Source: Capsulimonadaceae bacterium (GTDB taxonomy: Bacteria > Armatimonadota > Armatimonadia > Armatimonadales > Capsulimonadaceae). From it: DNA of 64,000 nucleotides. The DNA is taken from the NCBI GenBank assembly GCA_031292625.1, contig JARLGU010000006.1:1-64000 (forward strand), read 5' to 3'. Under the pieces are notes generated by a model that was not told where the DNA came from, ran no database searches, and was given only the letters and a program-made list of their open reading frames with translations. How positions within the stretch are numbered: the first letter of the stretch is position 1; the number at the start of each line of letters is the position of its first letter. Positions 1-8,987 of this stretch are shown here, piece after piece. The position numbers and the translations under genes were made by a program.

Positions 1-567
1 CGCGCAACGTGGGCAGCGCCCGTTGTACACCTGGGATCTGAACATCGTATTGCCATTTACCAGAATGTCCCGCTGGCCAATCTGCTGTTCAAGGGCGACG
101 ACGACCTGAGCGCGAATGTCTCGCTTTCCCGGCTCGCTGAGGGTGTCCGTCTGAGCGTGGTTGCCCGTGACGATATTTTCTGCCAGAACGAGCCGTCCGG
201 CGCCGAGTGGCAGGGCGATTCGCTCCAGTTCGCGATCGCAACGCAGAACCACGCGAACTTCGAATGGACAGCCGCGCTCACCGCGAAAGGTGCGATCGCG
301 CATCTGGACATCGCGCCCGCCGGCACGAAGCTGGGCACCGCCGATTTCCCGCTCGTGATCCACCGCGACGAGGCAAGCAAGGAAACGATCTACGATTTGA
401 TCATCCCGAACATGTTACCAGACGGCTCGCAACTAGGAGACCGCTTCGCCATTACCCTGCTGGTCAACGACGACGATGGCGGCGGTCGCAAGGGATATGT
501 CGAGTGGACACCCGGTATCGGACGATCGAAGGACCCGACGGCGTACCAGCCGGTGGTGGTTCGGTAG
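1..567 (+). CDS. C-terminal part of a CBM9-like sugar-binding protein (5' end outside window)
   Basis: The frame is open from the first base of the window to a TAG at 565-567, so this is the last ~188 residues of a longer protein. The sequence has the layout of a family-9-like carbohydrate-binding or DOMON-type beta-sandwich: a run ending in LSVVARDD, then WQGDSLQFAI, and a closing VEWTPGIGRS block. The W-x-GDS-(I/L)Q-(F/I) motif is typical of such domains at the C-terminus of secreted glycan-active or uncharacterised surface proteins. No catalytic domain is visible because the N-terminal part is missing. The domain call rests on motif recognition and is moderate. Confidence 0.6.
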   Translation, partial: RATWAAPVVHLGSEHRIAIYQNVPLANLLFKGDDDLSANVSLSRLAEGVRLSVVARDDIFCQNEPSGAEWQGDSLQFAIATQNHANFEWTAALTAKGAIAHLDIAPAGTKLGTADFPLVIHRDEASKETIYDLIIPNMLPDGSQLGDRFAITLLVNDDDGGGRKGYVEWTPGIGRSKDPTAYQPVVVR

Positions 568-577
568 GTGCGAGCGA

Positions 578-607
578 AAGGGCGAGGCTTAGCCGGCCTC
601 GCCCCTT
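578..607 (+). terminator. hairpin downstream of the CBM9-like gene
   Basis: The arms AAGGGCGAGGC and GCCTCGCCCCTT form a strong GC stem with one bulged C, 10 bases after the stop codon. No T-tract follows, so it may terminate weakly or only protect the 3' end. The rest of 608-731 shows no gene. Confidence 0.5.
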
Positions 608-731
608 GCGATCGCCTCGGCTCGGAGATGCGCTCGTTGCCCCGCTGCGATTGTCCCTTCCCGCATTGCACCTGTCTATTTCTAATTGTGTGGTGATTAT
701 CCTGTGATTGGCGTACCCACTTGATATTGGC

Positions 732-783
732 GGGGCGGATGATGGGGATTGCCCCCGCAGCCTCCAAACCACAACCTGGCGCT
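732..783 (-). repeat. degenerate tRNA-His 3' fragment, copy 1
   Basis: About 52 bases match the left part of the intact tRNA-His at 6414-6491 (same orientation): GGGGCGGATGATGGGG and ACAACCTGGCGCT are kept, the T-loop and the base before the anticodon loop are altered, and one base is missing. This is the 3' strand of the acceptor stem, T arm and anticodon arm. It is not a functional tRNA. It is best read as a distal attachment-site remnant of an integration at the tRNA-His 3' end. Confidence 0.75.
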
Positions 784-864
784 AGCAGCAATGCGCTGTC
801 GGGGAGCGCTGCAAATCCCTCGAAATCCAGTCGCGGCCGCGATGTCGTCCAGGACGACGTCGCG

Positions 865-1575
865 CTAACGGCCTAGGCGATTGTCCGCGATCGGCTCGAC
901 TTGGCCTACGTACCGGGGCCGTCTCCACGGTAAATGAACATCGACTAACGCCGACATTGTGGCGCCGACTTCGCGGAGAGACAGCGCAGTGTGGCTTCGT
1001 CGCGACATATTGTCGGGAGCTACGAAGCCAACGGCGTCTATCCCCAGATGCCTTGCGAGGTAAATCGCTCTCGCGATGTGAAAATCTTGGGTGACGATTA
1101 CTGCACGACGAATTGCGAAGACATGCTTAGCACGATAACAGCTGTCAAAGGTCCGGAAACCGGCGTAGTCGCGAACGATAGCGACATCGGGAACGCCGGC
1201 GGCCATTGCGTATTTCTTCATCGCGGTCACTTCGTCGTAACGCTTTGAACTATTGTCGCCCGTCATCAAGAGCTTCGTTGCTTTGTGGGCCTGATAGAGG
1301 GCGATGGCGGCATCGACCCGAGCGCGCAATACGCTGGACAAGCATCCATTTGGATAGACCATCGCGCCAAGCACGATGGCGACTGGTTCCGCTGGAACGA
1401 GGGAAGCATCACGATAGATGAATCTCGCCGTAGAATGACGCACCCACGCGGACGATGCGGCCACCCCGAAGACAGCGGCGCTGAAGGCAATGACGACGAC
1501 AATTGTGACACGCCGACAACTGCACAGCTTTGATAAGGGATTGCAGGACGCGTCTGGTAGCTTCACTATACTCAA
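865..1575 (-). CDS. SanA/YdcF family (DUF218) membrane-anchored protein
   Basis: The protein has ~236 residues. A basic N-terminus and one membrane segment (about residues 20-42) are followed by a DUF218 domain that contains AIVLGAMVYPNG, LLMTGDNS, a YDE-containing segment, DYAGFRTFDSCYRAKHVF and TQDFHIARA. These match the SanA branch, which in enterobacteria affects envelope permeability and vancomycin sensitivity; the biochemical activity is unproven. The longer reading frame to 1725 would encode the tRNA-derived repeat at 1641-1693. I therefore place the start at a TTG (1573-1575) with AAGGAG nine bases upstream. The gene lies alone between tRNA-His remnants 1 and 2, so it may be island cargo. 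Confidence 0.7.
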   Translation of the reverse strand: MSIVKLPDASCNPLSKLCSCRRVTIVVVIAFSAAVFGVAASSAWVRHSTARFIYRDASLVPAEPVAIVLGAMVYPNGCLSSVLRARVDAAIALYQAHKATKLLMTGDNSSKRYDEVTAMKKYAMAAGVPDVAIVRDYAGFRTFDSCYRAKHVFAIRRAVIVTQDFHIARAIYLARHLGIDAVGFVAPDNMSRRSHTALSLREVGATMSALVDVHLPWRRPRYVGQVEPIADNRLGR

Positions 1576-1640
1576 TACTCGCGGCTCCTTGCGCAGGCTT
1601 CCGGCCCACGCGGATATCGTCTCCGCAAAAGAGGAAATAA

Positions 1641-1693
1641 GGCGGATGATCGGGCTCGCTCCCACGACATCCAGGGCCACAGCCTGGCGCTCT
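1641..1693 (-). repeat. degenerate tRNA-His 3' fragment, copy 2
   Basis: 53 bases match the intact tRNA-His (6417-6469) with five substitutions. The anticodon-loop GTG, the T-stem region and the acceptor 3' strand are retained, but the encoded CCA and the whole 5' half are gone. Same orientation as the intact gene. Together with copy 1 and the intact tRNA it divides 732-6491 into two segments, as expected after successive integrations at one tRNA 3' end. Confidence 0.85.
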
Positions 1694-1735
1694 CGATTGC
1701 GATAGGGTAGCACTCGGGGCGACAAATGCTAGCAC

Positions 1736-2536
1736 CTATTTGTGGCCTCCATGAGCGAGAAGGAACACGACGACTTCATGATGCCTATGCAGTTTTGCGA
1801 AGTCGAGTGGTGTGAAGTTCAAATTTGTATCGCGAGCGTTTATGTCGGCGCCAGATCCCGCCAGGTATTGAACCATAGCCAGATGTCCGTCTAAGGCAGC
1901 GTAGCACAGCGGCGTCTCTCCGAGTTTGTCCCTTGCATCAACGTTCGCTTTCCGAGCAATGCATTCCCGTGCGAGCTCGACATCTCCGCTTGCCGCAGCG
2001 CAATGAAGCGGGGTCTGGCCTGTATACTTGTTGGCGTGTAATGTGGCCCCATGCTCCAGTAGAACATGCACAATGTCGTTATGGCATTGCGAAATCGCAT
2101 CGTCAAGCGCAGAGTGCCCTTGCCCGTCCACGTGGTCGACGTTTGCGCCGTGTGCCAGAAGGGACTTCACGATCGAAAGATGCCCGCCGTCTACTGCCCA
2201 CTGCAATGGCGTTTGACCTTCCGCGTTCGCGACGTTAACGTCCGCTCCGTGGTCGATAAGGTACGCCACCATCTTAGTGCGACTTTCGCTCGCAGCAAAA
2301 TGCAGGGGCGTTGTACCGCCGCCAAAATTCATGCCCGAGATGTCCCAATCTCCGTGATTTCTTTCATTAACGCTATCTCCGTGGGCAAGCAAATACTGCA
2401 TCAAGGGAATCCATCCAATACCGGCGGCAAAGAAGATCGGCTTTTGAAAGCTATGGACCATGAGAGCAACTTGAAGAAATATCAATACTGATACGATCCC
2501 TAATGAGATTTTAAATATCGATTTGAAATTGTTCAT
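1736..2536 (-). CDS. membrane-anchored ankyrin-repeat protein
   Basis: The product is 266 residues from the ATG at 2534-2536, which has GGGAG seven bases upstream; the longer frame to 2668 has no such signal. Residues ~8-28 form one hydrophobic segment (N-terminal anchor or uncleaved signal). From ~35 to the end run about six to seven ankyrin repeats with the usual TPLHFAA, LIDHGADVN, GQTPLHCAA and GADINARD signatures. Ankyrin repeats bind protein partners; the partner is unknown. The gene is lower in GC than the flanking core genes and lies in the putative tRNA-His island. Confidence 0.85.
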   Translation of the reverse strand: MNNFKSIFKISLGIVSVLIFLQVALMVHSFQKPIFFAAGIGWIPLMQYLLAHGDSVNERNHGDWDISGMNFGGGTTPLHFAASESRTKMVAYLIDHGADVNVANAEGQTPLQWAVDGGHLSIVKSLLAHGANVDHVDGQGHSALDDAISQCHNDIVHVLLEHGATLHANKYTGQTPLHCAAASGDVELARECIARKANVDARDKLGETPLCYAALDGHLAMVQYLAGSGADINARDTNLNFTPLDFAKLHRHHEVVVFLLAHGGHK

Positions 2537-2972
2537 GGCGTACTCCCAGAGGGAGGGAACTTGTCCACGTTCGTAAAAATGAAAGGTGATCGATCCGCCA
2601 AATAGCGCCGAATCCCGATTTATGCAAAGCTGGGGAGAGAAGGGACGATTATACCTCAGTCGCCGCATTCAACACGCACTCTACTGACGCCCCGATCTTC
2701 TGCCCAAGGGCGGCCGGTCGCGGACCAAGGTTCCGAGGCCGGGGAGGCGCGTAACTTAGCACAGAGTGACAGCTCAGTATCTTTCTACCCAACAAGGTTG
2801 GGCTTTCTCGTTCCCGGCGTTCGCTTACACGTTGCATCGCTGCCCCCTTTCCGAAAAGGTCGTCGACCTTTGAGTGATCGATTGACGGGTCAGCGAAATC
2901 CATGCTCGATTAGCAATTGCCGGCCTAGCGATCAAGCAGGAAATTGTGCGGCCAAGGAGCAACCTGAGAGCG
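2537..2972. other. intergenic region between two divergent island genes
   Basis: 436 bases with no credible gene. It should hold the divergent promoters of the ankyrin gene and the membrane-protein gene. A small hairpin with arms CCCAAC (2788-2793) and GTTGGG (2797-2802) is the only structure I noticed; no clear -35/-10 pair was recognised. Confidence 0.5.
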
Positions 2973-5087
2973 ATGCGACATAAGATCACGAATATACTCA
3001 TGATTTTACGATATCTCCTAATTGCGGCGGCGATCGGAGCCAACGTAGTAATCCTCGTTTCACACGCCGTCCGAAACTATGAAGGGGCGTACTGGAGGAG
3101 TATGATTAGAGGTATCGCCGGCAATGACGAGGGGCCGACGAAAAGCGAATGCCTTGCAGCGATACGTCGCAATCCTGGCGATGTCGATATGCGAATTGCC
3201 GCAATCATGAACGAGTACCCAGCGCCCGATGACGACGACCAAGACTACGCGACGGCGCGCGAGGTAGCCACCCATCGGGTCAAAGCGCTCCGTGGGCTGA
3301 TCGCACGATTCGGTAACCGCGATGCTTTGCGAGGCGCGATCGTAGGCGCCGAGGTAGCAGGATGGCCCGAGATTTGTACTCACATCATTCTATCGGGCAA
3401 CGACGAACTCGATCGAGCACGCAGATCGAGCGGGATTTCCCTCCCGCCTTCGGCGGTTGGCGACTGCATAAACGATGCGAAGGCAGGTGAGGCTGTCGAT
3501 CCGGACAATGCCTTCTTTCCGGCCATGAAAGCTGTGGCGGAAGCGAGATGCGGCCATTACGATGCAATGCTTCATGACATCCACTTCGCGTCTACGTTGC
3601 CGAAGTGGGACACGTACGCGCGCAATGAAATTTTCGGACGGTGGCGCGCTATGGAAATGTCTGGGCAATCGCTTGATTTCTTGTCGAGGATCGGCGAGAT
3701 CGCCTCGGTCAGAAAACCCTATTACCTGCTTCTGAAAGACTGCGCTCGTGTGGCGATCGAAAAAGCGGTCCAACAGGAAAAGCGCGGAAATCCGCACGCC
3801 GGAATTGCAATCAGGCACGACGTGATTCTTTTTGGCGCGGTGATGCGAACCCAGGACCCAATTTTACTCGGCGACATCATTGGCGGTGAAATAGAGATCA
3901 CGGGAATGCGCCTACCGGCGGGCATCCAGGCCGTCCGAACTGGAAATCCAGACTTTGACGCTCGTTACGCTCAGATTGCGGCGGTTTACAGCTCATATCT
4001 GAAACACCTTGGGCTTTACGATGAGGGGCGCTGGTCGTTAGCAGAATCATCGCATGTTGTGGAGCAACGCAAATTGGGGCGCGATACGCTGTATAAGGAT
4101 CCATGCGACGAGGCATTTCTAAAGAGAGCCGGCAAACACTGGCTGGCATGCGCCTTATGCATGAATGCTATCATCTTGCTTTGGGTAACGATCCTCTCTG
4201 CCGAGATCGTGTCGGTCCGCCGGCCGCGAACAGGGCCTTTGTCGCGCGTTGCCCGCTGGGGGGCCGGTGCAGCTTCTTACGGGTTGCTGATAATATCAAT
4301 AAGTGCTCTCGTGCCAGGACAAGACGTGCGAACTGAGTACCGCAATCTAATGGCGATGACATTGGCCATTGTATGGTGCCTTGCAAGCAAACATTTTCGG
4401 GCGGCGATTGGCCGAAGTCGCCAACGAGCTATAAGTCTGATCGTTTCATTCGCGGCACTCTGTATCTCAGTTTTGATGTCGGCACACCATCACTTGGCGC
4501 AAAGGTTCGAGTTCTACCTTTACTGGTTGATGGCATATCTTCTGCTAAAGACGCTCCATTCGATCATCATGCGAACAAGGCCCACAATTGCTAGCTACCT
4601 AAGAGGCAGCGCGATCTTTGTTGGCACACTCGTTGGCGGTCTCGCTCTTGTGGGCGCCTCTATCGCAATCCAGCTTGGTCCGGCCAGTCATTACTATCTG
4701 TCCAGTTACTCTTTAGGCAACAAGGACGACACTATTGGACGCTTCATCTGTGCCGCATTGCTCGCAATCGTGTTTATCTCCGGCACAGCACTTGGCGTAG
4801 CGATTATTAAGCGACGGCCTTATTGGGCGGAACTCCTAAGATGGCAGCGACAGCTAGGGCCTGTTGTTGTCAGCGTCCTAATGCTTTGTTACGCGTGGGG
4901 TATCAAATCGACGGCCGCGCTAGACTGCCGCTTAAGCCGTGCACTCAGCGTCAGTGTCCAAAATGAGCTGCGCTACCGAGAAATTGCTTCAGGTCGAGTG
5001 GCGCCGGGGCTCTCTCCGATTACAGGCCCGGTTGCAGTCAACAGCGTTGGCGCCCAGCGCCCGGCTAACGTCAAACAACGTCCTTGA
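2973..5087 (+). CDS. large unknown multi-pass membrane protein
   Basis: About 704 residues with no family I recognise. Residues ~4-30 form a first membrane helix, ~31-385 a soluble Cys-containing and mostly helical region (PDDDDQDYATAREVA near the start), and ~386-650 about eight membrane segments; a short polar tail follows. The start is the ATG at 2973 (AAGGAG at 2954-2959); an in-frame GTG at 2946 is possible. The layout, a long extracytoplasmic domain followed by a polytopic domain, is compatible with a sensor, transporter or enzyme of the envelope, but nothing in the sequence decides this. Base composition is lower in GC than the acnA or hld genes, consistent with transfer as part of the tRNA-His island. 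Confidence 0.7.
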   Translation: MRHKITNILMILRYLLIAAAIGANVVILVSHAVRNYEGAYWRSMIRGIAGNDEGPTKSECLAAIRRNPGDVDMRIAAIMNEYPAPDDDDQDYATAREVATHRVKALRGLIARFGNRDALRGAIVGAEVAGWPEICTHIILSGNDELDRARRSSGISLPPSAVGDCINDAKAGEAVDPDNAFFPAMKAVAEARCGHYDAMLHDIHFASTLPKWDTYARNEIFGRWRAMEMSGQSLDFLSRIGEIASVRKPYYLLLKDCARVAIEKAVQQEKRGNPHAGIAIRHDVILFGAVMRTQDPILLGDIIGGEIEITGMRLPAGIQAVRTGNPDFDARYAQIAAVYSSYLKHLGLYDEGRWSLAESSHVVEQRKLGRDTLYKDPCDEAFLKRAGKHWLACALCMNAIILLWVTILSAEIVSVRRPRTGPLSRVARWGAGAASYGLLIISISALVPGQDVRTEYRNLMAMTLAIVWCLASKHFRAAIGRSRQRAISLIVSFAALCISVLMSAHHHLAQRFEFYLYWLMAYLLLKTLHSIIMRTRPTIASYLRGSAIFVGTLVGGLALVGASIAIQLGPASHYYLSSYSLGNKDDTIGRFICAALLAIVFISGTALGVAIIKRRPYWAELLRWQRQLGPVVVSVLMLCYAWGIKSTAALDCRLSRALSVSVQNELRYREIASGRVAPGLSPITGPVAVNSVGAQRPANVKQRP

Positions 5088-5156
5088 CGCTACGTCGCCA
5101 AGCCGTGTAGCTTATGTGCGCGCAGAATATTGTTCGTCAACGACCCAATCCCAGGC

Positions 5157-6273
5157 TCATTTAATGTGCTCCTTAACGAGGATAGCTGCTTGCCTGGGTT
5201 TGGCGGCGATGTTTTTCGCCCCTGCAATTCGCAAGAGGGCGATGACGGCGTTGCGACAGGCTGCCATGGCTTGCGGCGCGGATCTGGTTCTGACCTGGGA
5301 GCGGTCTTCGTCGAACGTCACATCGCGCACATAATGCAGTCTGTTTTCGATGGACCAGTGCCCCGCCAAATGCTTGCAGATCGCTTGAGTTTAAGCTCTC
5401 GCGCTGTCATGCTTGTGACAGCGTAGCTGGTTTCTTCGGTGGCTTTGTCTCCCCGCTGGACTCGCCGCATGATTTTGAAGACCTGTGCCAGCTTTGGCCA
5501 GTCGAGGAACGCGGGAACCGAGCTATTGCCTTCGATCCCGAGCGCGACCGCGATCGTGCGTTGCTCAATACGGCCATGAGCCTTTTCCGTAAATGTGGCT
5601 GATTTGATTCTCGCACCCCTGAGAGTGAACAAAAGCTCTATGTTCTGGTAAAGCGTGGGCTGATTATCCTTGACCTGAACGAAGTAGTGCCCCATTTTTC
5701 GACGACTTTCTTGCATACATCGCGCTGGCAGTAGAGGGCGTCGCCAGTAAAAATAACACCACGTAAGTCGAGACGATCGAGTAAATCACAGGCAGCAGTG
5801 AGTTCGCCTTCCTTATCGATAGCGCCGATTTGCGCAAGGGGTAAACCCAGTTGATGCGTAAACATGGCCACGAGATGGACACGAGGGAGCAGCTCGCCAT
5901 GGATACCGCGAGCTTCTCGCCATCGATAGAGCAGGACTTGCGCTTGCCCACAGGCAAGAATTGGCTCATCCAGGAGGACAGGGCAGACTCGAAGGCGACC
6001 AAATTAACGCCCTTAAGGACATTATGGATGCTGGCATGGCAGGGCGTCGAACGACGAAATCCGAGCAACGCACCGATCTCGTCGGCGTGCTCGCGTCCCC
6101 ACTGGGCCGATTGCAAACTTGCAGCGTGCTCCGCAGAGCATCGCGCAGACCCAAAGAGCCAGTAGCGAGGCCAATGGATGGACGGTGTTATACTGGCGAT
6201 GGTCTGGAGATCCGCGATAACGCGGCATAGAGTGGTTCAGGTGATGATTGGGCCATGCTTCCACGATCCCCAC
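5157..6273 (-). pseudogene. ISAs1-family transposase, multiply frame-shifted
   Basis: Consecutive pieces of one DDE transposase lie in different minus-strand frames. N-terminal HPLASLLALWVCAMLCGA (to ~6130) is followed by EIGALLGFRRSTPC and CSIDGEKL (6116-5930), then AIDKEGELTAACDLLDRLDLRG and TGDALYCQRD (5871-5720), VQVKDNQPTL (5716-5400) and C-terminal [16 protein letters not shown] (5369-5157). These match the H-repeat/ISAs1 order, including the IDG (D1), GDALYCQ (D2) and HW-x-IEN (E) motifs. At least four frame changes make it inactive. I could not define the terminal inverted repeats with confidence. It lies just inside the intact tRNA-His. Confidence 0.85.
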
Positions 6274-6413
6274 ATCTCCACCACATTAAACAGCCCTGAA
6301 CCCGATCCTATGAATCTGGACCAGCGAGAACATCATCGGACAGCAAAAGGTGTCGACCGGCAGGAAAGATATGACATTACACGCAAGAATGTAGTGTTTA
6401 AATAGCAAATGGA

Positions 6414-6491
6414 TGGGGCGGATGATGGGGCTCGAACCCACGACCTCCAGGGCCACAACCTGGCGCTCTAACCAACTGAGCTACAACCGCC
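6414..6491 (-). tRNA. tRNA-His (GTG anticodon)
   Basis: On the minus strand the 5' end is G(-1) at 6491, followed by GCGGTTG, TA, a D arm with AGCTCAGTTGGTTAGAGC, anticodon stem CCAGG, loop TTGTGGC (anticodon GTG), stem CCTGG, a T arm with GGTTCGAGC, and the 3' acceptor strand with C73 and an encoded CCA (6414-6416). G(-1) opposite C73 is the identity feature of tRNA-His. One T-T mismatch occurs at acceptor pair 5-68. Two 3' fragments of this gene lie to the left, at 732 and 1641. Confidence 0.95.
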
Positions 6492-6967
6492 GTATTCGCT
6501 GGCGCGCACCGCACGCCTTCCTGGCGAGGATGCCAAAGATAGGGCGCGCCCAGAACTGAACGCGGCAACGCCGCGTTTCAAACATGCGCACACGAATTAT
6601 ACCAGCAGCACGCCGATAATGGCAAGTCGGCAGAAACCCGAAAACCGCTTGACGACGCTAATTCGGGCGGCCTGGCTCGCACAACCGTGCATCGGGGCGA
6701 GCCTGACACAAAAAATCCTCCCGTGAGCACGGAGTGCGGCATGCCACGGGAGTTACATTGCCAGTATAATCCTGTGGAGGGCGCGCTACCATCCTCGGGA
6801 CGGCGGATTCTAGCCAACGGGCGAATCGGCGGAACCCGGGAAGGCAATATTGAGCAGTTGCACGACAAATCAGCGGAACATTGCCGATTGTTGGCGCGAA
6901 TCGTGTATATTAAGGCCAGTTGGCTAACGAACGACCCTCCACGAGCATTCTGTAGGCTGATCTCGAC
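6492..6967. other. intergenic region between tRNA-His and the TPR gene
   Basis: 476 bases without a supportable gene. Short frames on both strands are GC-driven. It must contain the tRNA-His promoter (minus strand) and the promoter of the TPR gene (plus strand), but I see no strong -35/-10 pair for either. Confidence 0.5.
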
Positions 6968-8860
6968 GTGACTACAACTACCAACCATTTCGAGCGCGGC
7001 AACGACTTCTATGCGAGTGGCGACTTTGACGCAGCCGTCGAAGCGTACCGCCTGGGGCTCGATGACGACAATCTGGACAAAGCGCTCATTCACAATAATC
7101 TCGGATTGGCTCTCTGTCAAACGGGCCGTTGCGAGGAAGGGCTCGCCCAATTCTTTGAAGCTCTTGCCCTCGTGCCCGATGACCCGGATCTCCTCAACAA
7201 TGTCGGTGAAGCTCTTGTGGAACTCGGGCGCTCCGGCGAGGCGATCTCGATACTGACGCGCGCGTCCCAAATGTGCCCCGACGACGCAGAAATTCACGCG
7301 GCGCTTGGCCGCGCCTACAGCCGCGAGGGCCATTACGCAGAAGCACTTGCGCAGTTTACGCGGGCCGTCGAGCTAGATCCAAGCGACATCGAATCCGCCG
7401 AGATCATCCGTCGCATGAATCTCCTAAGCGACCAGATGGCCACGATCGCCGGACCGGAGACGGATGCATGGTCCTTCGCCCCCCCACTCGAACCCTTGCG
7501 CGCAATAGGACAGGATGAGGGTCCTGCGACCGCGCCGGATCGTATTGCGGAGGATCTGAATACAGATGCCATCCTGGCCCAGCGACAAGCCGCCGAGCGG
7601 GCCGAGCGAGAGGCCGCTGAACGTGCTGCGCGAGAGGCCGCCGAACGAGCTGAGCGAGAGGCAGCTGAACGTGCTGCGCAAGAGGCCGCCGAACGGGCTG
7701 CGCAAGAGGCCGCCGAACGGGCTGAGCGAGAAGCCGCCGAACGAGCCGAGCGAGAAGCCGCCGAGCGGGCCCAGCGAGAGGCCGCCGAGCGGGCCGAGCG
7801 AGAAGCCGCAGAGCGGGCCGAGCGAGAAGCCGCAGAGCGGGCCGAGCGAGAAGCCGCCGAACGAGCCGGGCGAGAGGCCGCTGAACGTGCTGCGCGAGAA
7901 GCAGCCGAGCGGGCCGAGCGAGAAGCAGCCGAGCGGGCCGAGCGAGAAGCCGCAGAGCGGGCTGCGCAAGAGGCCGCAGAGCGGGCCGAGCGAGAAGCCG
8001 CAGAGCGTGCTGCGCAAGAGGCCGCAGAGCGTGCTGCGCAAGAGGCCGCAGAACGGGCCGAGCGAGAAGCCGCCGAACGAGCCGCGCGAGAGGCCGCTGA
8101 ACGTGCTGCGCGAGAGGCCGCAGAACGAGCCGCGCGAGAGGCAGCCGAGCGGGCCGAGCGAGAAGCCGCAGAGCGTGCTGCGCAAGAAGCAGCCGAACGT
8201 GAAGCCCTGGAAGCCGAGCAGATTGCCAAGCCGTCCGCGAAAATTGAGGCGATCACTGGGGATGTCGAAGAGCTAGGTGCGTCCCAATCGATCAACCCTA
8301 TAATGAGTGACGATTTGATCGAAATCGACCCCCAAGCCATAAACGTCGAGTCTGCCCCACCCTCCGAACAGGATAAAGTTGACATCATCCGTCCCTCCCA
8401 AATGCACCTCGTGCCAATCGATGCCAGAGTTGTCCCCGTTTGGGAGCCCGTAATCGAGATCGTAATCGAGCCGTCCCAGCAGGCGGCGCAAGTGTCGCGG
8501 CACAAACATCTCTTCCCGCGTTCCGTGCTCCGAGCGGTCGCAACACTCACAAGCAAGCGCACACAGGGATCTACTCACCATACGGTGCAGCTACTCTGGC
8601 GCGTTGCCGGACTCGTCGCGCTCTTTGTAGGCGTGCTTCTTCTGCTCCTGTATTTGACCGGCAGCCTCAACGAATACCTGCCCGAAGACATGCGCATGTC
8701 TAACGCTCAGCAAGCCGTGCGAGTGCAGATCGCCCGGAATGCGCCGGATCGAGGCGCCACAAGCCGCCGCACTTTTTCCGCCAATGGTTTCCCCTCCAAT
8801 TCTAACTACCCCGCCCAAAGCGAATCCGCCGAAATTCCTGGCAGGAACGGCCCCGTTTGA
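6968..8860 (+). CDS. TPR protein with long charged-helix repeat and C-terminal membrane anchor
   Basis: The product has 630 residues from a GTG start. Residues 1-155 are four or so TPR units (GNDFYASGDFDAAVEAY, NNLGLALCQTGR, ALGRAYSREGHYAEAL). Residues 209-416 consist of 26 successive 8-residue units of the type AERAEREA; a linker follows, then one membrane helix at ~541-566 and a ~65-residue tail. The 8-residue period with E and R at i,i+4 spacing fits a stable single alpha-helix or a long coiled coil acting as a spacer. The cytoplasmic TPR end could recruit partners to the membrane. No enzymatic motif is present. Repeat number is probably variable between strains. Confidence 0.8.
   Translation: MTTTTNHFERGNDFYASGDFDAAVEAYRLGLDDDNLDKALIHNNLGLALCQTGRCEEGLAQFFEALALVPDDPDLLNNVGEALVELGRSGEAISILTRASQMCPDDAEIHAALGRAYSREGHYAEALAQFTRAVELDPSDIESAEIIRRMNLLSDQMATIAGPETDAWSFAPPLEPLRAIGQDEGPATAPDRIAEDLNTDAILAQRQAAERAEREAAERAAREAAERAEREAAERAAQEAAERAAQEAAERAEREAAERAEREAAERAQREAAERAEREAAERAEREAAERAEREAAERAGREAAERAAREAAERAEREAAERAEREAAERAAQEAAERAEREAAERAAQEAAERAAQEAAERAEREAAERAAREAAERAAREAAERAAREAAERAEREAAERAAQEAAEREALEAEQIAKPSAKIEAITGDVEELGASQSINPIMSDDLIEIDPQAINVESAPPSEQDKVDIIRPSQMHLVPIDARVVPVWEPVIEIVIEPSQQAAQVSRHKHLFPRSVLRAVATLTSKRTQGSTHHTVQLLWRVAGLVALFVGVLLLLLYLTGSLNEYLPEDMRMSNAQQAVRVQIARNAPDRGATSRRTFSANGFPSNSNYPAQSESAEIPGRNGPV
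7592..8215 (+). repeat. in-frame 24-bp minisatellite, exactly 26 units
   Basis: 624 bases equal 26 units of 24 bp, each coding an 8-residue unit (AERAEREA, AERAAREA, AERAAQEA and single variants such as AERAQREA, AERAGREA and a final AEREALEA). Units differ mainly at residues 5 and 6 and at silent positions. Because each unit lacks stops in several frames, long spurious frames are open on both strands here. Confidence 0.95.
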
Positions 8861-8987
8861 TGTGGTGCAGCGGTATCATGATTGAGATGCCGGCTGTCAG
8901 GCGGAACAGGGTCGAGTGCAACGATCTGCGGATGCTGCCCCGATAAACTGGCGCAGCTTGAAGTCAGGACCGTCAGGAGAGAATCCT

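Noticed and set aside
390-791. 133-codon minus-strand frame at the left edge
   Set aside because: Its N-terminal part is translated from the tRNA-His remnant and the rest lies opposite the CBM9-like coding frame.
7592-8215. Possible CRISPR array because of regular short repeats
   Set aside because: Repeats are contiguous 24-bp coding units without unique spacers, and no cas genes are present.
7333-8562. 409-codon minus-strand frame opposite the TPR gene
   Set aside because: It exists because the 24-bp repeat is stop-free in this frame; the translation is a low-complexity Ala/Ser/Arg string with no domain, and the plus strand has clear TPRs and a membrane anchor.
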